A DNA stretch of 64,000 nt from Pseudomonas benzenivorans (GTDB lineage Bacteria > Pseudomonadota > Gammaproteobacteria > Pseudomonadales > Pseudomonadaceae). The DNA lies in contig NZ_FNCT01000003.1 of the NCBI RefSeq assembly GCF_900100495.1, positions 466,367-530,366 on the forward strand, written 5' to 3'. The first letter of the stretch is position 1, and each line of letters begins with the position of its first letter. A program made the translations under genes and the position numbers. Positions 49,750-58,149 of this stretch are shown here, piece after piece. The notes beneath the pieces were generated by a model that worked only from the letters and a program-made list of their open reading frames with translations, had not been told where the DNA came from and made no database searches.

Positions 49750-52700
49750 AAAAGAAATCGTGTACTTACGCCGAGGCCCAGGCCACAGTCCAGATGCTCG
49801 GCATCAAGAAGATGTCTGACTACAACAAGCGCTACCGCGAAGACCCGAGGCTACCGGCCGCCCCCTGTGTCATCTATGCCGACACCGGCTGGACGGACTG
49901 GTACGACTTCCTCGGCAATGAAAGACCCAACCTGTACCCGACCTACACCGAGGCCCAGTCCGCAGCCCAGGCGCTCGGCATTAAGAGGAAGCCTGACTAC
50001 AAAAAGCGCTACCGCGAAGACCCGAGGCTACCGGCCACCCCCCATGTCGCCTATGCCGACGCCGGGTGGAAGGACTGGTACGACTTCCTCTGCAATGAAA
50101 GGCCCGACCTGTACTCGACCTACGCCGAGGCCCAGGCGGCAGCCCAGGCGCTCGGCATTAAGAGGGCGCTTGAATACAACAAGCGCTACCCTGAAGACCT
50201 GAGGCTACCGGCCTACCCCCGTGACACCTATGCCGACGCCGGCTGGACAGACTGGTACGACTTCCTCGGCAATGAAAGGCCCGACCTGTACCCGACCTAC
50301 ACCGAGGCCCAAGTGGCGGCCCATACGCTCGGCATCAGGAAGATATATGACTACAACAAGCGCTACCGCGAAGACCGGAGGCTACCGGCAAACCCCCGTG
50401 TCTTCTATGCCGGCGCCGGGTGGACAGATTGGTACGACTTCCTCGGCAATGAAAGGCCCGACCTGTACCCAACCTACACCGAGGCCCAAGTGGCGGCACA
50501 GGCGCTCGGCATCAAGAAGATGCCTGACTACAACAAGCGCTTCCACGAAGACCCGAGGCTACCGGCTAACCCCCATGCCACCTATGCCGACGCCGGCTGG
50601 ACGGACTGGTACGACTTTCTCGGCAATGAAAGGCCCGACCTGTACCCGACCTACAGCGAGGCTCAGGCGGCAGCCCTGGCGCTCGGCATTAAGAGTATGC
50701 CTGACTACAACAAGCGCTACCGCGAAGACCAGAGGCTACCGGCCAGCCCCCATGTCATCTATGCCGACGCCGGCTGGGCGGGCTGGTACGACTTCCTCGG
50801 CAATGAAAGGCCCGACCTGTACCCGACCTATACCGAGGCCCGCGTGGCTGCACTGGCGTTGGGCATCAAGAATATCCCTGACTACAGGGCGCGCTACCGC
50901 GAAGACTCGAGGCTACCGGCTAGCCCCCATGTCACCTATGCCGACGCCGGCTGGATGGACTGGTACGACTTCCTCGGCAATGAACGACCAAACGCTGTGG
51001 TGGTTGACTACCCGCTCATGTGGGCTGATGTAGGGCGGTGGCTGAAGACCGTAAGAGGGATCGCCACAAAGAAATCCGCGCTCAGGGTTTTCCTTGGCGG
51101 TTTCGTTCAGGCTCAAGGTTTGCCCGATGACGGTAGATACCTGCTGCTGCGAACCAATCCATTCAACGTCGGGGCTTACCAGCAATTCATCGAGGCCCAG
51201 GCCGAGTCCCTAAAAAGGCCCTATCACAGTTCTATCAAGGCGTTTTTCGGCTGGCTCCTGGATGAGTACTGCACTGATCTAGACGCCGATGAGCGCATTG
51301 CTCTACCCGGGTACCGCAACCCCTTCGAGACGGTGTTGGCCGGTTTTGACGATAGCTTGCAAGCCTACCGGCCCAGCCAGTCCACCAAGCCGCCCCTCGG
51401 TTACGAATACATCCTACGTGCGCGTAATTATCTTGTGCCGAACGGCGAGAAGGTATTGCAGACTCGACCAAGCCTCAGAGACTTGCCCCACTTGCAAGAG
51501 TTCTTTGATGGTCGATCTGACTGGATTTACGTCGAGGAGTCGGTCATCGATCGCAACGATCCGAATTGCATTTGGCGCAAAGTTGCAAAGGCAGACCGCA
51601 GGATTGAAGGTAAGCGCGAGCTGGTGGACAGCTATCGGATTTGGTCACCTGTTCGATTCGTAGCACTCTATACGCTGCTGCGTTTTCCACTGCGTGGCCA
51701 GCAGATTTTGTGGCTGGACAGCGGCGAGGCGGATAAAGAGATTGCTGTTCTCGATACTGAAAATGGCGGTGTACGCTGGGAGAAAAACATCGGCCCTATG
51801 GCAGGGAAAGGTAGCAAGAAGCGTCGGCCCCAGGGTGCGGTGCAGCGTGGAGACAAGGATGCGCCGAAGTTTTATGTGACCACCAACAAGACTGGGCGGA
51901 CTGAGGGTGGCTACGAGATTCCGTGGATCTCGGATGATCTGCTCTATTGGTTCCTGCTGCTGCGCGACTGGCAGGTCAAGTACAACCCACTGAAAGAGCC
52001 GACGCGCTGGGCTGACATCAACCTGCGCGCCGAAACCAATGAGAAGATTTTGCAGGCGCGGGGCACTCAATGCTTTCTGTTCCGTATCGATGCCTCGGGC
52101 CAGCCACTGGCCACCACAACGGCTTTCACCCACACATTGCCGGCATTGCTCTACGCGATCCAGCGGCCCGGCGAAAACCTTGCCAGCGCGAACCCAGACC
52201 GGCGCACAAATAGTCAGCGCTTTATCAGCCCGTACACCCCGCACAGCCTGCGCGTCAGCTTAATTACGGCTTTCGTCGCAGACGGCGATGCGCCCATTCA
52301 CCTGATCTCCAAGCTGGTAGGTCATGCCTCGCTGGTTATGACGATCTACTACACCAAGCTGAACAGCGATCAGATGCGTCGCACTATGGGCGAGACTGAG
52401 AAGCGCGCAGCACAGCTCGCCACTGAGCGTCATGCCGAAACAATTAGGACGCAGGGATTGCGTCCACTTCGCCATCAGCTAATTTCAACGGTCGGTAATC
52501 GCTCGCTACTCGAATCTGACGTACCAAACTCGGCCTGTGTGGTGTTCGATCACGGCATCTGCCCCATGTCAGGCGCCTCATGCCATACCGGCGGCGAGAC
52601 TGTGGTCGTGAGAAGAGTTGAAAGTCTCTATGCGCCTGTCGAGGCAGGCTATCTCGGGCAGAAGAATTGCCCGCGTTGTCGGTTCTTTGTCACCGGGGTT

Positions 52701-53429
52701 CCGTTCCTTGGCGGTCTGGTGGCGCTGGCCAACGAACTCGCTTTGGAGACTCATGCGGAAAGTGCGCGATTCCAGGGCTATGCCGCAGAGGTTGAACGCT
52801 TGGAGCAAGCGTTCTATGACGCCTGTCAGGCAAATCAGCCGGATACTCAGCAGTCGAAGCGAAAGCAGGCGAGCGACAACCAGCAGCAGAGCGCCGGAAA
52901 GCTCGACGGCCTGTTAGCGGATTATGTAGCCGTCAATCACTACGTCCAAGGCTGTCTGAAGCTCATCAATGAGGGCAAGGAGAACGGCGAAGGTGATAGC
53001 GGCGTCAGGCTGATCGTGGCTGGCGATTTTGCTGAGGTCGGCGTCGTCTTTGAAGAGTCCAAGACTCAATACCACCTGCTAGCCGAGATCTGCCAGAACG
53101 CGACCATCTACCAATCGGGCAACCCGTCGCGTGCCATTCCCCTGATCGCCCAGGCCATTGATCGCATGGCCGAGAACAACGGCTTGCCACCGGCTATGTT
53201 CAGGCTTGACGACGAACAGAAACTGGTCGTTGCCAACGAGTTGAACCGGATTCTTCTTCAACGCCTCGGCTCCTGGGAAAAAATCGACGATCTGATTTCG
53301 GGCGATCTGATGCTGCTCGACATTGACACGCATGAACCCAAGCTATCGCGCATTTCGACGGAAATTCAAAGCCTTCTTTCGCACGGTGCAACTCGCCAGC
53401 TTACGCACGAGGCTTCTATTCATGAGTGA
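49740..53429 (+). CDS. gmtZ: Gamma-mobile-trio integrase GmtZ with seven N-terminal repeats
   Basis: 1229 residues from the GTG at 49740, 6 nt after AAGGA; a TTG at 49734 is too close to that site. Residues 9-421 are seven 59-residue repeats, each with a TYTEAQ..A..LGIK start, a DYNKRYREDPRLP middle and a GWTDWYDFLGNERPDLY end. These resemble the phage-integrase repeat unit family. A tyrosine-recombinase domain follows: LRFPLRGQQILWLD (Arg I), HSLRVSLITAF (HxxR), LVGHASLVMTIYYTKL (His and Tyr). The C-terminal third has Cys/His pairs (DHGICPMSGASCH, NCPRCRFFV) that may bind zinc. It overlaps gmtX by 8 bp. Confidence 0.82.
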   Translation: MPVKKKSCTYAEAQATVQMLGIKKMSDYNKRYREDPRLPAAPCVIYADTGWTDWYDFLGNERPNLYPTYTEAQSAAQALGIKRKPDYKKRYREDPRLPATPHVAYADAGWKDWYDFLCNERPDLYSTYAEAQAAAQALGIKRALEYNKRYPEDLRLPAYPRDTYADAGWTDWYDFLGNERPDLYPTYTEAQVAAHTLGIRKIYDYNKRYREDRRLPANPRVFYAGAGWTDWYDFLGNERPDLYPTYTEAQVAAQALGIKKMPDYNKRFHEDPRLPANPHATYADAGWTDWYDFLGNERPDLYPTYSEAQAAALALGIKSMPDYNKRYREDQRLPASPHVIYADAGWAGWYDFLGNERPDLYPTYTEARVAALALGIKNIPDYRARYREDSRLPASPHVTYADAGWMDWYDFLGNERPNAVVVDYPLMWADVGRWLKTVRGIATKKSALRVFLGGFVQAQGLPDDGRYLLLRTNPFNVGAYQQFIEAQAESLKRPYHSSIKAFFGWLLDEYCTDLDADERIALPGYRNPFETVLAGFDDSLQAYRPSQSTKPPLGYEYILRARNYLVPNGEKVLQTRPSLRDLPHLQEFFDGRSDWIYVEESVIDRNDPNCIWRKVAKADRRIEGKRELVDSYRIWSPVRFVALYTLLRFPLRGQQILWLDSGEADKEIAVLDTENGGVRWEKNIGPMAGKGSKKRRPQGAVQRGDKDAPKFYVTTNKTGRTEGGYEIPWISDDLLYWFLLLRDWQVKYNPLKEPTRWADINLRAETNEKILQARGTQCFLFRIDASGQPLATTTAFTHTLPALLYAIQRPGENLASANPDRRTNSQRFISPYTPHSLRVSLITAFVADGDAPIHLISKLVGHASLVMTIYYTKLNSDQMRRTMGETEKRAAQLATERHAETIRTQGLRPLRHQLISTVGNRSLLESDVPNSACVVFDHGICPMSGASCHTGGETVVVRRVESLYAPVEAGYLGQKNCPRCRFFVTGVPFLGGLVALANELALETHAESARFQGYAAEVERLEQAFYDACQANQPDTQQSKRKQASDNQQQSAGKLDGLLADYVAVNHYVQGCLKLINEGKENGEGDSGVRLIVAGDFAEVGVVFEESKTQYHLLAEICQNATIYQSGNPSRAIPLIAQAIDRMAENNGLPPAMFRLDDEQKLVVANELNRILLQRLGSWEKIDDLISGDLMLLDIDTHEPKLSRISTEIQSLLSHGATRQLTHEASIHE
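49764..51002 (+). repeat. Seven tandem 177-bp coding repeats inside gmtZ
   Basis: The period is exactly 177 bp (59 codons), starting at 49764, 49941, 50118 and so on. Copies are very close at the DNA level; for example TGGACGGACTGGTACGACTT recurs with few changes. This points to recent expansion or homogenisation. Confidence 0.95.
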
Positions 53430-54060
53430 ACACCTTACTTCGCCGCAGGAAACCTACGAGCGGCTGATTAACGAGGCCAGCGATAGCCGTCGCAAACGCA
53501 GCCTGGAAGCCATCAATGAATCGTGCCGGCTACTGCATGAGAGGCATTCCTCCGACTTCTCCTACAAGACCATCATTACCCTCGGTAAAGACCGTGGCCT
53601 CCCGGTTCCTGGGGAGAAGTCCATAGTCAACTCGACCGGAGAGCACTACCGGGAGCTGATCCGGGCGTGGAAGCTGGCCTCGCTGCCCGGTAAGGTCAGT
53701 GTTAAGGCTAGTGCCAATGAATGGATCGATTACATTGAGGACCCAGTAGTGCGCATGAGTGTGATTTTGCTAGCCAAGGAGTTGAGGGCGCTCAAGGCGA
53801 AAGAGGCGCGCAAGGCCACGCACAATGGCGCACCGATTTTTCTGGGAGGCACGACCGGGCAAACAGCATCGATAATGCCGCGCCTGAATGATGCCGAACT
53901 GGCGGCACTAAAAGCTGCGATTGATCCGGTAGCGCTTGGCCTTGTGGGGCTGTCGATTGGAGGCAGGGGCGAATTAGTAGATGTGAAAGGCAAGAAGATC
54001 CACAAGCCCGGCTTCCGCGACGCGATTGAGAAAATTCTAGCAGTGCAGGTGAAGTTATAA
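53422..54060 (+). CDS. gmtX: Gamma-mobile-trio protein GmtX
   Basis: 212 residues from the ATG at 53422, which overlaps the end of gmtZ. The N-terminus (TYERLINEASDSRRKRSLEAINESC) and the KTIITLGKDRGLPVPGEKSIVN segment look like a DNA-binding helical region of the kind seen in transposon TnpC-type partners. No catalytic motif is visible. Assignment rests on size and on position as third gene of the overlapping trio. Confidence 0.75.
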   Translation: MSEHLTSPQETYERLINEASDSRRKRSLEAINESCRLLHERHSSDFSYKTIITLGKDRGLPVPGEKSIVNSTGEHYRELIRAWKLASLPGKVSVKASANEWIDYIEDPVVRMSVILLAKELRALKAKEARKATHNGAPIFLGGTTGQTASIMPRLNDAELAALKAAIDPVALGLVGLSIGGRGELVDVKGKKIHKPGFRDAIEKILAVQVKL

Positions 54061-54986
54061 CGGACGTCTAAGTTATGGGCGAGCTGGCCGCCTGGAGCCA
54101 GCCGTATTTGGCCGGAGTCGGCCAGGAGCGGACGTCCTGCCCACCACTTTTCCTTAGGCGTAAGCTGCCGATGGGAAGTCAATCCTGAAAAGGATAAAAG
54201 CTCGCTTGGCGGTTTCCCACTTTGGTGATGCTCGTAGCCTTGGCCTGTTGAGGATCTGGCTAAATAGCACTCGCTCATCAGCCAGATAGCCGGTGCGGTC
54301 TGTCACTTCGACCTCCCCTTTGCACACAGCAACACGAAGGTTCCCTCTGGCGCCTAGCGGCATCATTTCCGTTTTCCGTCTTGCTGATGACGGGCGTCGT
54401 GACGCGCTGCTGAAGTGGTGCCAAGTTGCTGCATGTTAAAACCGGACGGCAAAAATTGAAGAGGCATGACGGGCACCCGAGATGGGGATGTCCTTACGTG
54501 GCGCTTGAAGCAGCCTCGGTTCCATACCTAGCGCCGCTGGAGTATAAAACCTACGCCGCTCCTTTCCTAACCTCTTGTCGAACGACACAAATAAAAGCCC
54601 ACTCAAAGGCAGCACGTCCAAACAGCCGCCACGCAGATCGAAAAGACCATCCTGAAAAAGAGTCTTTGCAAGTCCGATGATTACGCCGCCCGTCGACTGA
54701 CTGCTGGCGAGCGCAAAGTGCAGTCCAGGACCCGACCAGAGCGTGAAGGCGTCTAGATGACTGATTTTGACTGTATTACGGAGTGAATGGTCGAATATCG
54801 TTGATAAAGTTAAAGCAGCGAACGGTATAGAACCTATGCTTGAGTATGATTACCGAAGAATAAACTGCGTGCTAGCGTTTTGCTAACTGATCAATTTTCC
54901 TGGCGCTAACTGAGAGTTTTAGTACCGCGAAGTAGATTGGTTTTCAAATAAAAAAAGCTTAAGACATACTTTCATGAGGCTCCGCC
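54061..54986. other. Non-coding stretch after the mobility trio
   Basis: No gene is convincing in these 926 bp. A 70-codon minus-strand frame (54366-54154, containing LRVAVCKGEVEVTDRTGYL) and an 84-codon plus-strand frame (54426-54680) lack clear ribosome binding sites. A palindrome TGGCCG-gagt-CGGCCA lies near 54110. Base composition drops from GC-rich to AT-rich along the stretch, so this may be a junction between segments of different origin. Confidence 0.45.
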
Positions 54987-55481
54987 ATGTCAAATTTTAC
55001 GTCTAATAAAATTAGCATCAACCACATCAGTGCAACTTTCAATATCAACTTTGAAGATTTTATCTCAGGTGTCGAACGACTAGCGGGGCATGTGAATGCT
55101 GATGAGGTTCTTAAGGCATCTCCGAGCACCTTCAAACAAACCATTAAAAGCATGGAAGGCGAAGGTGGATTGATCATCTTTGGAAAATTAGATCATGGCG
55201 TATTGTTTGGCATGGATGGTACTCCCAAAAAGGCCCTGCGGTATTACATTGGAAACCCGCTCATTGCATATACCATGACAAAACACGACATCAGAGCTGC
55301 CCTTTATGCCCCGTTGATCGTGCTGATTTTCGAGCAAGGTCCAGGAACGGTAACCGTCGAATATGATCAGCCCTCAACACTTTTCGGGCAATTCGGAGTC
55401 GAACCGGTTACCTCTGTAGGCCTTGATTTAGACGCCAAGCTTGAGGCTCTCCTTTCAAAGGCTGCCAGCACAGAAAATTAA
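54987..55481 (+). CDS. DUF302-family protein
   Basis: 164 residues. The central part (FGKLDHGVLF, KALRYYIGNPLIAYTMTKHD, APLIVLIFEQGPGTVTVEYDQPS) is a DUF302 domain, a small fold of unknown function, often near redox or metal genes. There is no signal peptide. The gene is much AT-richer than the core genome and stands alone, so it is probably horizontally acquired. Confidence 0.8.
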   Translation: MSNFTSNKISINHISATFNINFEDFISGVERLAGHVNADEVLKASPSTFKQTIKSMEGEGGLIIFGKLDHGVLFGMDGTPKKALRYYIGNPLIAYTMTKHDIRAALYAPLIVLIFEQGPGTVTVEYDQPSTLFGQFGVEPVTSVGLDLDAKLEALLSKAASTEN

Positions 55482-55561
55482 GACGGTTGGTCACCTTGCG
55501 CAAGGTTAATACCAATTTTGCAGCGACATGGAATTCGCCTTTGCCTAGTTTGTAAGCGTGC

Positions 55562-55597
55562 AGGTAAAAAAACGCCCGTGAAGGCGGTTTTTTACCT
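55562..55597. terminator. Terminator after the DUF302 gene
   Basis: AGGTAAAAAAACGCC and GGCGGTTTTTTACCT form an almost complete 15-bp inverted repeat around CGTGAA, with U-runs on both strands. It lies 80 bp after the DUF302 stop. Confidence 0.85.
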
Positions 55598-55968
55598 ACC
55601 CTCCCTGCCGATTCAAATTAGTGCCCATGGTCCGTGTAGCGGCAGCCATAACCAGGTTGATTGGGGGGACCCACAACTAGGGGCGCAAGTACCAAGACTC
55701 ATACCCTACGCCCAATAATTTTATTCACAAAAATGTCTCATGCATGCTCACGTTCGTGTACGAGCCAGACCTGAACGGGAATATGGAGGGTGTTCGGCAG
55801 GTCTCGGCGCAATCTCTCAATGTGTTAAAACTGCCCTGTGTTCGTGCAACGGCTCCAACATAGTGCAGCTCTGACAGGTGGCTGAGCCCTCCCTATTCGT
55901 TACCAAATCCTGCTAACTATCTGTTTTTTAATATAATTTAACTCAACAATGTTCCGCCTGTAAAAATT

Positions 55969-55984
55969 TGGCACGAGTCCTGCT
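55969..55984 (+). promoter_or_regulatory. Sigma-54 promoter of the nitrile hydratase operon
   Basis: TGGCACG-agtcc-TGCT has the invariant GG (55970-55971) and GC (55982-55983) with exactly 10 bases between them. The start site would be about 55995. A dyad at 55746-55765 (GCTC...GAGC, with TCGTGTACGA inside) about 230 bp upstream is a possible activator site. Confidence 0.75.
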
Positions 55985-56038
55985 TTATCCAGCTGCCGTC
56001 ATCATATGCGTCATCGGCGCCGACCGGAAAATACATCG

Positions 56039-56106
56039 CTGTCAGCTATTCGCTGACAGATTGGCAAATAAGCCCTTCAAGCCTCACGGCTCGGAGGGTT
56101 TTTTTT
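56039..56106 (+). promoter_or_regulatory. Leader hairpin and intrinsic terminator upstream of nthB
   Basis: A first hairpin, CTGTCAGC-tattc-GCTGACAG (56039-56059), is followed by a terminator stem CCCTTCAAGCC/GGCTCGGAGGG (56073-56098, one mismatch) with T8 (56099-56106). Both lie between the sigma-54 start site and the nthB ATG at 56129. The operon encodes an ANTAR antiterminator, so this is its probable target; the loops are not the textbook ANTAR hexaloops. Confidence 0.7.
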
Positions 56107-56128
56107 GGTTTTTTTAAGGAGCACGTGC

Positions 56129-56812
56129 ATGAAGCTTCAGCAGTTTTTGGGAGGAATCGAAGGATTGGGGCCCGTCGCAGTGGAGAAACGGGTATTCGTA
56201 CAGCCGTGGGAGGCCCGTCTATTTGGGGTGCACGCCACGATGATGGGCACCAGCATTTGGGCGTGGCCAGATCTGCGAGTTAAAGCCGAGGGCATGAATC
56301 CGCTCGACTATTTCAAGTACCGCTACTACATCAAGTGGCAAGGCGCGATGGCCGAATTCCTCGTGGAACGAGGGTATATCGAGGCCGCTGAACTGGACGC
56401 ATTGACCCAGCGCTTTCTCGACAACCCGGACACGCCGCTGCCCGAAAAAGGCAACCCGCATATCACCGACCGCGTGATCGATTACCTGTGGACGGGCGAT
56501 GACCCATATCGAAACATCGCCACCCAGCCCAAATTCAAAGTCGGCGACAGCGTCTGCGTCAAAGACGTACCGCTTGGCATCCATACTCGGCTACCCGGCT
56601 ACCTGCGCAAAAAAGTGGGGGTGGTGGAAGTGGTGTACGACGGCGCCTACCTGTACTGGGACAAAGGACCGACCGATGGGCTCGGAACACCTCAACCGGT
56701 TTACAACGTGCGCTTCAACACCACCGACATCTGGCCAGAGATCCCTGACCACGGCGACGTTTTGTACAACGACTTTTTTGAAGTCTATCTGGACAGCGTT
56801 CAACAACAATGA
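56129..56812 (+). CDS. nthB: Nitrile hydratase beta subunit
   Basis: 227 residues from the ATG at 56129 with AAGGAG about 8 nt upstream. The C-terminal SH3-like domain is clear: FKVGDSVCVKD, GIHTRLPGYLRKKVGVVEVV, YNVRFNTTDIW and NDFFEVYLD. The N-terminus (FLGGIEGLGPV) replaces the usual MDGIHDTGG start but keeps the GGxxGxGPV pattern. With the alpha subunit it hydrates nitriles to amides. The beta-before-alpha order is typical of cobalt-type enzymes. Confidence 0.92.
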   Translation: MKLQQFLGGIEGLGPVAVEKRVFVQPWEARLFGVHATMMGTSIWAWPDLRVKAEGMNPLDYFKYRYYIKWQGAMAEFLVERGYIEAAELDALTQRFLDNPDTPLPEKGNPHITDRVIDYLWTGDDPYRNIATQPKFKVGDSVCVKDVPLGIHTRLPGYLRKKVGVVEVVYDGAYLYWDKGPTDGLGTPQPVYNVRFNTTDIWPEIPDHGDVLYNDFFEVYLDSVQQQ

Positions 56813-56862
56813 CGCGCCAAGCGCATAAGGCCTCGCCTTTTACGAACCAAGGAATTGCACCG

Positions 56863-57528
56863 ATGAGCACACACGATCACGACCACGACCATCAACACGC
56901 GTCCGGCGAGCACCATCACCACGATGAAGAACGCGGCCCGGAAAGCTATTACGCAGCCCGCACCAAAGCACTGGAATCGCTGTTTCGTGAAAAAGGCCTG
57001 ATCGGCACCGACACCGTTGATCGTGTCATCCACTTCTTCGACCACGAAATGGGGCCTTTCAATGGCGCACGAGTTGTGGCCAAAGCCTGGACAGACGAAG
57101 CGTTCAAAGCGCGTCTGCTGGCCGACGCAAACCAGGCCATTAAAGAGTTGGGGTTGCGTGAAGGCATCGAGGGCGAAAACCTCAAGGTCGTCGAAAACAC
57201 CCCAAGCACCCACAACGTCGTCTGCTGCACGCTCTGCTCGTGCTGGCCGTGGCCGCTGTTGGGCCTGCCACCTTACTGGTTCAAGGATCCGGTGTTCCGC
57301 GCACGCGTGGTGCGAGAGCCCCGCGCGGTGCTGAAGGATTTCGGTGTCGAACTGGACAGCGCCAAGAAAGTCGCGATCTGGGACAGCAGCGCCCAAGTGC
57401 GCTTTTTCGTGATTCCTCAGCGCCCTGAGGGCACCGAGCATTTCTCCGAGGAGCAGTTGGCCGCATTAGTGTCCACCGAAGCGATGCAGGGGTTGGGTTT
57501 GGTCAGCACAGCGCAGCAAGGAGCCTGA
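56863..57528 (+). CDS. nthA: Nitrile hydratase alpha subunit, cobalt type
   Basis: 221 residues from the ATG at 56863, which has AAGGAA 8-10 nt upstream; an ATG at 56809 overlapping the beta stop lacks a binding site. The metal motif is C122-T-L-C125-S-C127; Thr at the second position indicates cobalt rather than iron. The two later Cys are those normally oxidised to sulfinic and sulfenic acids. An extra Cys (C121) directly precedes the motif. The N-terminus is unusually His-rich (DHDHDHQHASGEHHHHDEE). RARVVREPRAVLKDFG and the Trp in VAIWDSSAQVRFFVIP are family landmarks. Confidence 0.95.
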   Translation: MSTHDHDHDHQHASGEHHHHDEERGPESYYAARTKALESLFREKGLIGTDTVDRVIHFFDHEMGPFNGARVVAKAWTDEAFKARLLADANQAIKELGLREGIEGENLKVVENTPSTHNVVCCTLCSCWPWPLLGLPPYWFKDPVFRARVVREPRAVLKDFGVELDSAKKVAIWDSSAQVRFFVIPQRPEGTEHFSEEQLAALVSTEAMQGLGLVSTAQQGA

Positions 57529-57530
57529 TC

Positions 57531-57881
57531 ATGAGCATGCTGAAAAACCGAGTGGATCAACTGTGCGGCGACCGCAGCGCCCTGCCGAAAAATCAGGAAC
57601 GCTTGGTGTTCGATGAGCCGTGGCAAGGGCGAGCGTTCGGACTGGCCCTGGCGCTCGCCGAACAAGGCGCTTACCAGTGGGATGAGTTTCGCGCCTCGTT
57701 GATCTCGAACATCGGTGCCTGGGACAAGACACACACACCCGACGACCCTGATTGGCATTACTACCAGCACTGGCTGGCCTCGCTGGAAGAACTGGCGATG
57801 GACAAAGCACTCGTCACACCCGAATCCCTGAACGCGCGTACACAAGAGTTTCTTGAGCGTCGTCGGGACGAGGTCATCTGA
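57531..57881 (+). CDS. Nitrile hydratase accessory protein (activator, beta-N-terminal-like)
   Basis: 116 residues. FDEPWQGRAFGLALALAEQGAYQWDEF and WHYYQHWLASLEELAMDKALVTP match the small maturation proteins that resemble the N-terminal half of the beta subunit and carry cobalt-alpha intermediates during assembly (self-subunit swapping). It lies 2 bp after the alpha gene. The His/Cys-rich tail of some homologues is missing. Confidence 0.88.
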   Translation: MSMLKNRVDQLCGDRSALPKNQERLVFDEPWQGRAFGLALALAEQGAYQWDEFRASLISNIGAWDKTHTPDDPDWHYYQHWLASLEELAMDKALVTPESLNARTQEFLERRRDEVI

Positions 57882-57941
57882 AGCTATTCGGAGCCACCGG
57901 CTTCAACACCCTCATTACAGCGCGAACACGAGGTACACATC

Positions 57942-58136
57942 ATGTCCACTCTTCAATCCGTTTCAAGCACCACTACCACCGTATCGTCCGCTCGAAGCGG
58001 CCGGCGCGTGCTCAACGCCTGTTGCGTGGTGTCTCTGGGCGCGGTGCTGCTGTACTTCGCCGGTTTTTCCAGCCTGCCGGCTTTGCACAACGCCGCGCAC
58101 GATACCCGTCATACCGCTGCATTTCCTTGCCACTGA
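57942..58136 (+). CDS. cbtB: Cobalt transporter subunit CbtB
   Basis: 64 residues. One transmembrane helix (ACCVVSLGAVLLYFAGF) and a C-terminal His-containing tail (LHNAAHDTRHTAAFPCH) are the CbtB pattern. It is normally paired with CbtA for cobalt uptake linked to B12; here it is next to a cobalt enzyme. cbtA follows after 13 bp. Confidence 0.88.
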   Translation: MSTLQSVSSTTTTVSSARSGRRVLNACCVVSLGAVLLYFAGFSSLPALHNAAHDTRHTAAFPCH

Positions 58137-58149
58137 GAGGGCCTGAGCC

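Noticed and set aside
49867..51033. Alternate-frame readings (111 and 270 codons) within the gmtZ repeats
   Set aside because: The 177-bp period is a multiple of three, so every frame of the repeat stays open; the annotated frame alone continues into the recombinase domain.
54154..54366. A 70-codon minus-strand frame after gmtX
   Set aside because: The product is not recognised and the upstream sequence lacks a clear ribosome binding site; kept only as a note on the non-coding stretch.
55518..55718. A 66-codon frame after the DUF302 gene
   Set aside because: It runs straight through a strong terminator palindrome and has no start signal.
56039..56106. A textbook ANTAR RNA motif (two stems with hexanucleotide loops, A1 and G4)
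   Set aside because: The two hairpins are present, but their loops are 5 and 4 nt in the simplest folding, so only a general antitermination leader is claimed.
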